A stretch of 64,000 nucleotides of DNA from Apis mellifera. Lineage: Eukaryota; Arthropoda; Insecta; Hymenoptera; Apidae. Shown piece after piece: positions 60,768-64,000 of the stretch. The DNA lies in contig NC_037645.1 of NCBI RefSeq assembly GCF_003254395.2, forward strand, positions 6,499,406 to 6,563,405, read 5' to 3'. The notes below the pieces were generated by a model. The model was not told where the DNA came from, ran no database searches, and was given only the letters and a program-made list of their open reading frames with translations. Numbering within the stretch: the first letter of the stretch is position 1; every line of letters begins with the position of its first letter. The position numbers and the translations under genes are program-made.

Positions 60768-63700
60768 GTAAGTTTTAAATTAATTTAGACTGTTGAATTA
60801 TTATACTTACTATGTATCACATATAACGATTGTATATGTGACAAATTTTATTAGTATATGTAGTAAATTTCTTTCTTTTGAAAAAGAGGAAAAAAGCAAA
60901 ATTTTTAGAAAAGAAATGATATTACTTTGCTAGTAGGTTGATCTACTATATGAGATTGATCTTTTATTTCAATGATTTTTCAATATCACAAGATTTAGAT
61001 ATGTATATACATATGTATATATATATATGTATCAGATTATATCATATTTGATGAACATCTCTTTATTTTCTATCAGATATATAATGAATATGAATATGTA
61101 ATATATAGAAAGAAAAAATAAGAAAATCGAATTTACAATTTTTTAACAAAAAAATTGACAATTTTATGTTCTTTTGTCATATTTATTAAATTCCTTATTG
61201 TTAATGTTCTTATATAATGAACTTTTTTATAAAAATTTATAATAAAATAATCAAATCAGTAAAAGTAAAAATCATATATTGCCTTTTCTAAAAATATTTA
61301 ATTTACATGAATGTAAATATCTAAGATTATATATTTTCTCCTCTTATTAGAATACATCGATTGATTGTTGCATACAATAGTTTTAGCAATTAAAGAGATA
61401 AATTTTAAATTAGTTTCTTTCTTGTATCGGTTATAGTTTTCTTTCCTTTCTCTGTGATTAAAAGTCGCCATCTCCGTTAAAATAACCAAAAGTGCTCTTC
61501 AAAAATCATTTCGTATAATCTCGAAAAGATATAAAAAAGTAACAAATGAAACATTCAGTTATTAAAAAAAAATAATTCCTTATTATACTAATTATACTAA
61601 TGCTTTCATTAAACAATTTCAAATCGATGATCTGTTCGAATGCAATGTTCGATTGATAACAACTGTTATCACATAATAATGATATCATTTTCTTATGAGT
61701 CTTCTATTGACTATTTATAATTAATTAATCAATATTATTTATATTTTTTATAATATAAATTTTCTTACAGTACGATATGATTTTTTTTTGTCAGATTAAT
61801 ATATACTATATGTTTTTTTTCTTCTAAAACGTTTCCTATTGAATCATGTAAGAAGTCCATTCTAACTCATTAATTGGTCGAATCCAATCCTTTCAGGTGA
61901 CCATAAATCAAACTCTCTTATATCAAATAAATTATATTTATTTTTCCTGTAATTATCGCTTTCTGAAGAATTTATATTTATTAGAAAATAAAAGTTTGCA
62001 AATAACATATTATGGAGAATATTAGAGTTAATTAACGACATTTGCTCCTTGTCGTTGTTTAATTAATATAATGTTATAGAAAAAAGGATATAAAAAGAAA
62101 AAAAAGAAAAGAGATTGATTTTTAGAGTTTCTAAAATGGTTTATTCAACAAATCAACGATTGTGACAATAAGAGCAGCACTAAGTATTAACATTATACGA
62201 CCTAGATACCCAGTAAATCAAAAGTCAATGAGCTACTCATTTCAACTCGATGCTTTGTATTTATAGTGATCCATCATAGAATGGTGTTCAGCCAAGTGAA
62301 TACGTGATGAATTTAAATCATAATATAAATATAACTAAAGAATAAATTTATATACATATAAAAACTATTTACTATATTTAATATTTGAGAAAAATATTGA
62401 AGATTTCTTATATTTTTACAAAATTTTCAAAGAATTTTTATTGTCACAAATTAGATTTTATTACTAATATCTTAAAATATTTCTTTTTTTGATTTGACAA
62501 GTAAAAGATAAGATTTCTTTTTTTATACATTTCAATATTTATAACAAATATTTTTAAAAGACAAATAAATTATCATAGATGGAATCATTAGATTCTATAA
62601 TATAGATGCTCATAAAGAGATACTTTAAAGGTCTTTGTATTAAAGATAAAGTCAATTGGGAGAAAACGGGCAATGGAATGACGTCAATGTAAGTTGATCG
62701 AAGAATCAGAGGAATTAACTAAGCATCTTTATTTATTCTCAGTAATCGTTTATTACTCATTTCCAAAAAAGAATTTAGAATTTAAATCAAATGAAACAAA
62801 ACAGATTTCAGTTTTATAATCAATATTTATTCAATATTTGCATTGCAATAATTATTGTTTACTTTGAATATAAATATTTATATCAATAAAATTTGTATCT
62901 TAGTCATATAATAAAAATATATACAATACATCTTTTTTCCGTTATTTATTTTGAGAGTTGATCATCATTATTTTTTTATTTCAATTTATTGTAATCTTTA
63001 TTTTTTCTTATCTTTTGCCAAAAAAAACTTAGAATTATTGTGTATTAAAATTCCCTCTCAAATCGCTATCATTATCAAACCAGACGTTTTTGTATAATTC
63101 CATCGCGTCACAATATGAACATATCTCCTACACCTGGCAATAATAATCTTTCTTTGGTCTCCTTGACGTGCAGATAAGGCCATAACATCAACAACGCATT
63201 CTCTTGGACGTGACAATTCGCAATCAGAATTTATATACATGTTGGTTGGATTGGTCACAGTGATTCAGGGAAAGCATACTGCATCAACCTTGATCTCATT
63301 TATCATGCAACCTGCTAACTTATGTTTCGCTCTATTTTAATATACTGATTCAAAAAGTAAATTAGTATAAATTGTTTTTTTTTAAATTAGAATAAAAAAG
63401 TTCAATTAAAAAATTAATTATATGAATATTAATAGAGGTAGAGAATTGAAGAATTCAAGAATTGCCGAGATAATAAATGTTTAATCAATCTTCTGAGCAT
63501 TGCGTCTGAAGAAACGCACTGACGTAAAATGTTGTATAGAAACATTGTATAGAATACTAATCGAAGAATGAATAATGCGTGACCGTTTAAGAATCAACAA
63601 GTTAACGTGTCTACATCGTGGCAGACATTATTCCATTGATATTACTAAGATGTCCACTTTTGTACGCTTAATCAATATTAATTTTTTCTAAAAGTAATTA

Positions 63701-64000
63701 TATGTTGTTCCAAACAATAATATTAATATTATTATAAGAGTATATATATATATTAAACTGATAAATTAATGAGATATTGAGGACATTCAGAATTTTTTTA
63801 TTATTCTTTTTCTTTTTAATTTTATAAAGAAATTTTCATTAAAGACAATAAATATCCTACATAATCTAAATAAATATATATAAAATATATATTATAAATA
63901 TATATTATAATAAATTTATAAAATAACGTTAAAATATATTAATTAATAAAGTATAGGTTAAGTTTTATTCTTTATTAAAAAAAAAAGATTTTAATTAATT
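60768..64000. other. Intronic or intergenic right end
   Basis: No firm exon is seen. It is probably the next intron of the gene starting at 58,263. GC-richer patches lie at 62,640-62,710 (with a perfect CRE-type TGACGTCA at 62,679-62,686), 63,060-63,320 and 63,490-63,640. The short minus frames at 61,298-61,489, 61,506-61,688 and 63,058-63,258 have no recognisable domain. Confidence 0.45.

Noticed and set aside
62651..62688. A possible fourth exon of the unrecognised gene, ending in gtaagt
   Set aside because: The phase fits, but the acceptor (aaagataaag) has no pyrimidine tract and the peptide is too short to judge.
1..64000. CRISPR arrays, operons, transposase genes or viral insertions
   Set aside because: No regularly spaced repeats with unique spacers, no transposase, integrase or viral protein motifs were seen. 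The window looks like ordinary insect nuclear DNA.

Overview
The window is about 64 kb of very AT-rich animal nuclear DNA with short coding exons, GT-AG introns, dense TA microsatellites and GC-richer islands around exons and promoters. The gene families (peroxisomal ABCD3, midnolin, MIB2, PAIP1, PINK1, a short TPPP), the base composition and the intron style suggest an insect, most likely a hymenopteran such as a bee. That taxon is an inference from composition and gene content; no database search was possible. Exon boundaries were built by hand from GT-AG sites, phase continuity and recall of the families.

Layout from left to right: 0-4.3 kb is gene-free and holds a GAT-type trinucleotide tract. 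At 4.3-7.7 kb (+) lies a 12-exon ABCD3/PMP70 half transporter. At 9.2-18.7 kb (+) lies a 5-exon midnolin gene with two large introns. A 6-kb AT desert follows. At 24.7-28.4 kb (-) lies a 10-exon MIB2-type ubiquitin ligase, head-to-head with PAIP1 (30.2-32.4 kb, +). A decayed gene with dumpy-like EGF repeats lies at 33.9-35.6 kb. PINK1 (36.7-39.3 kb, +) follows. A short TPPP/p25-alpha gene (40.0-40.4 kb, -) is separated by only 176 bp from a divergent RNI-type LRR gene (40.6-43.6 kb, +). An initiator tRNA-Met and a tRNA-Lys lie at 46.1-46.5 kb. At 48.8-52.4 kb (-) is a secreted or GPI-anchored protein built of four similar LRR modules. The last 11 kb is mostly non-coding, with three in-phase exons of an unrecognised gene (58.3-60.8 kb, +, open toward the right edge) and a tRNA-Cys in one of its introns.

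There is no operon logic here; these are independent housekeeping and signalling genes: peroxisomal import of acyl-CoA (ABCD3), ubiquitin-independent proteasomal turnover (midnolin), ubiquitin ligation (MIB2), poly(A)-binding-protein-dependent translation (PAIP1) and mitochondrial quality control (PINK1). The most unusual items are the four-module LRR protein with an 8-codon uORF, the dumpy-like EGF pseudogene, the unrecognised gene at 58-61 kb, a GC-rich perfect inverted repeat in a midnolin intron, a tRNA-like relic in an LRR-gene intron, a 108-nt MITE-like palindrome, a recursive-splice-like junction in PINK1, and a PAIP1 splice acceptor made of a TA microsatellite.
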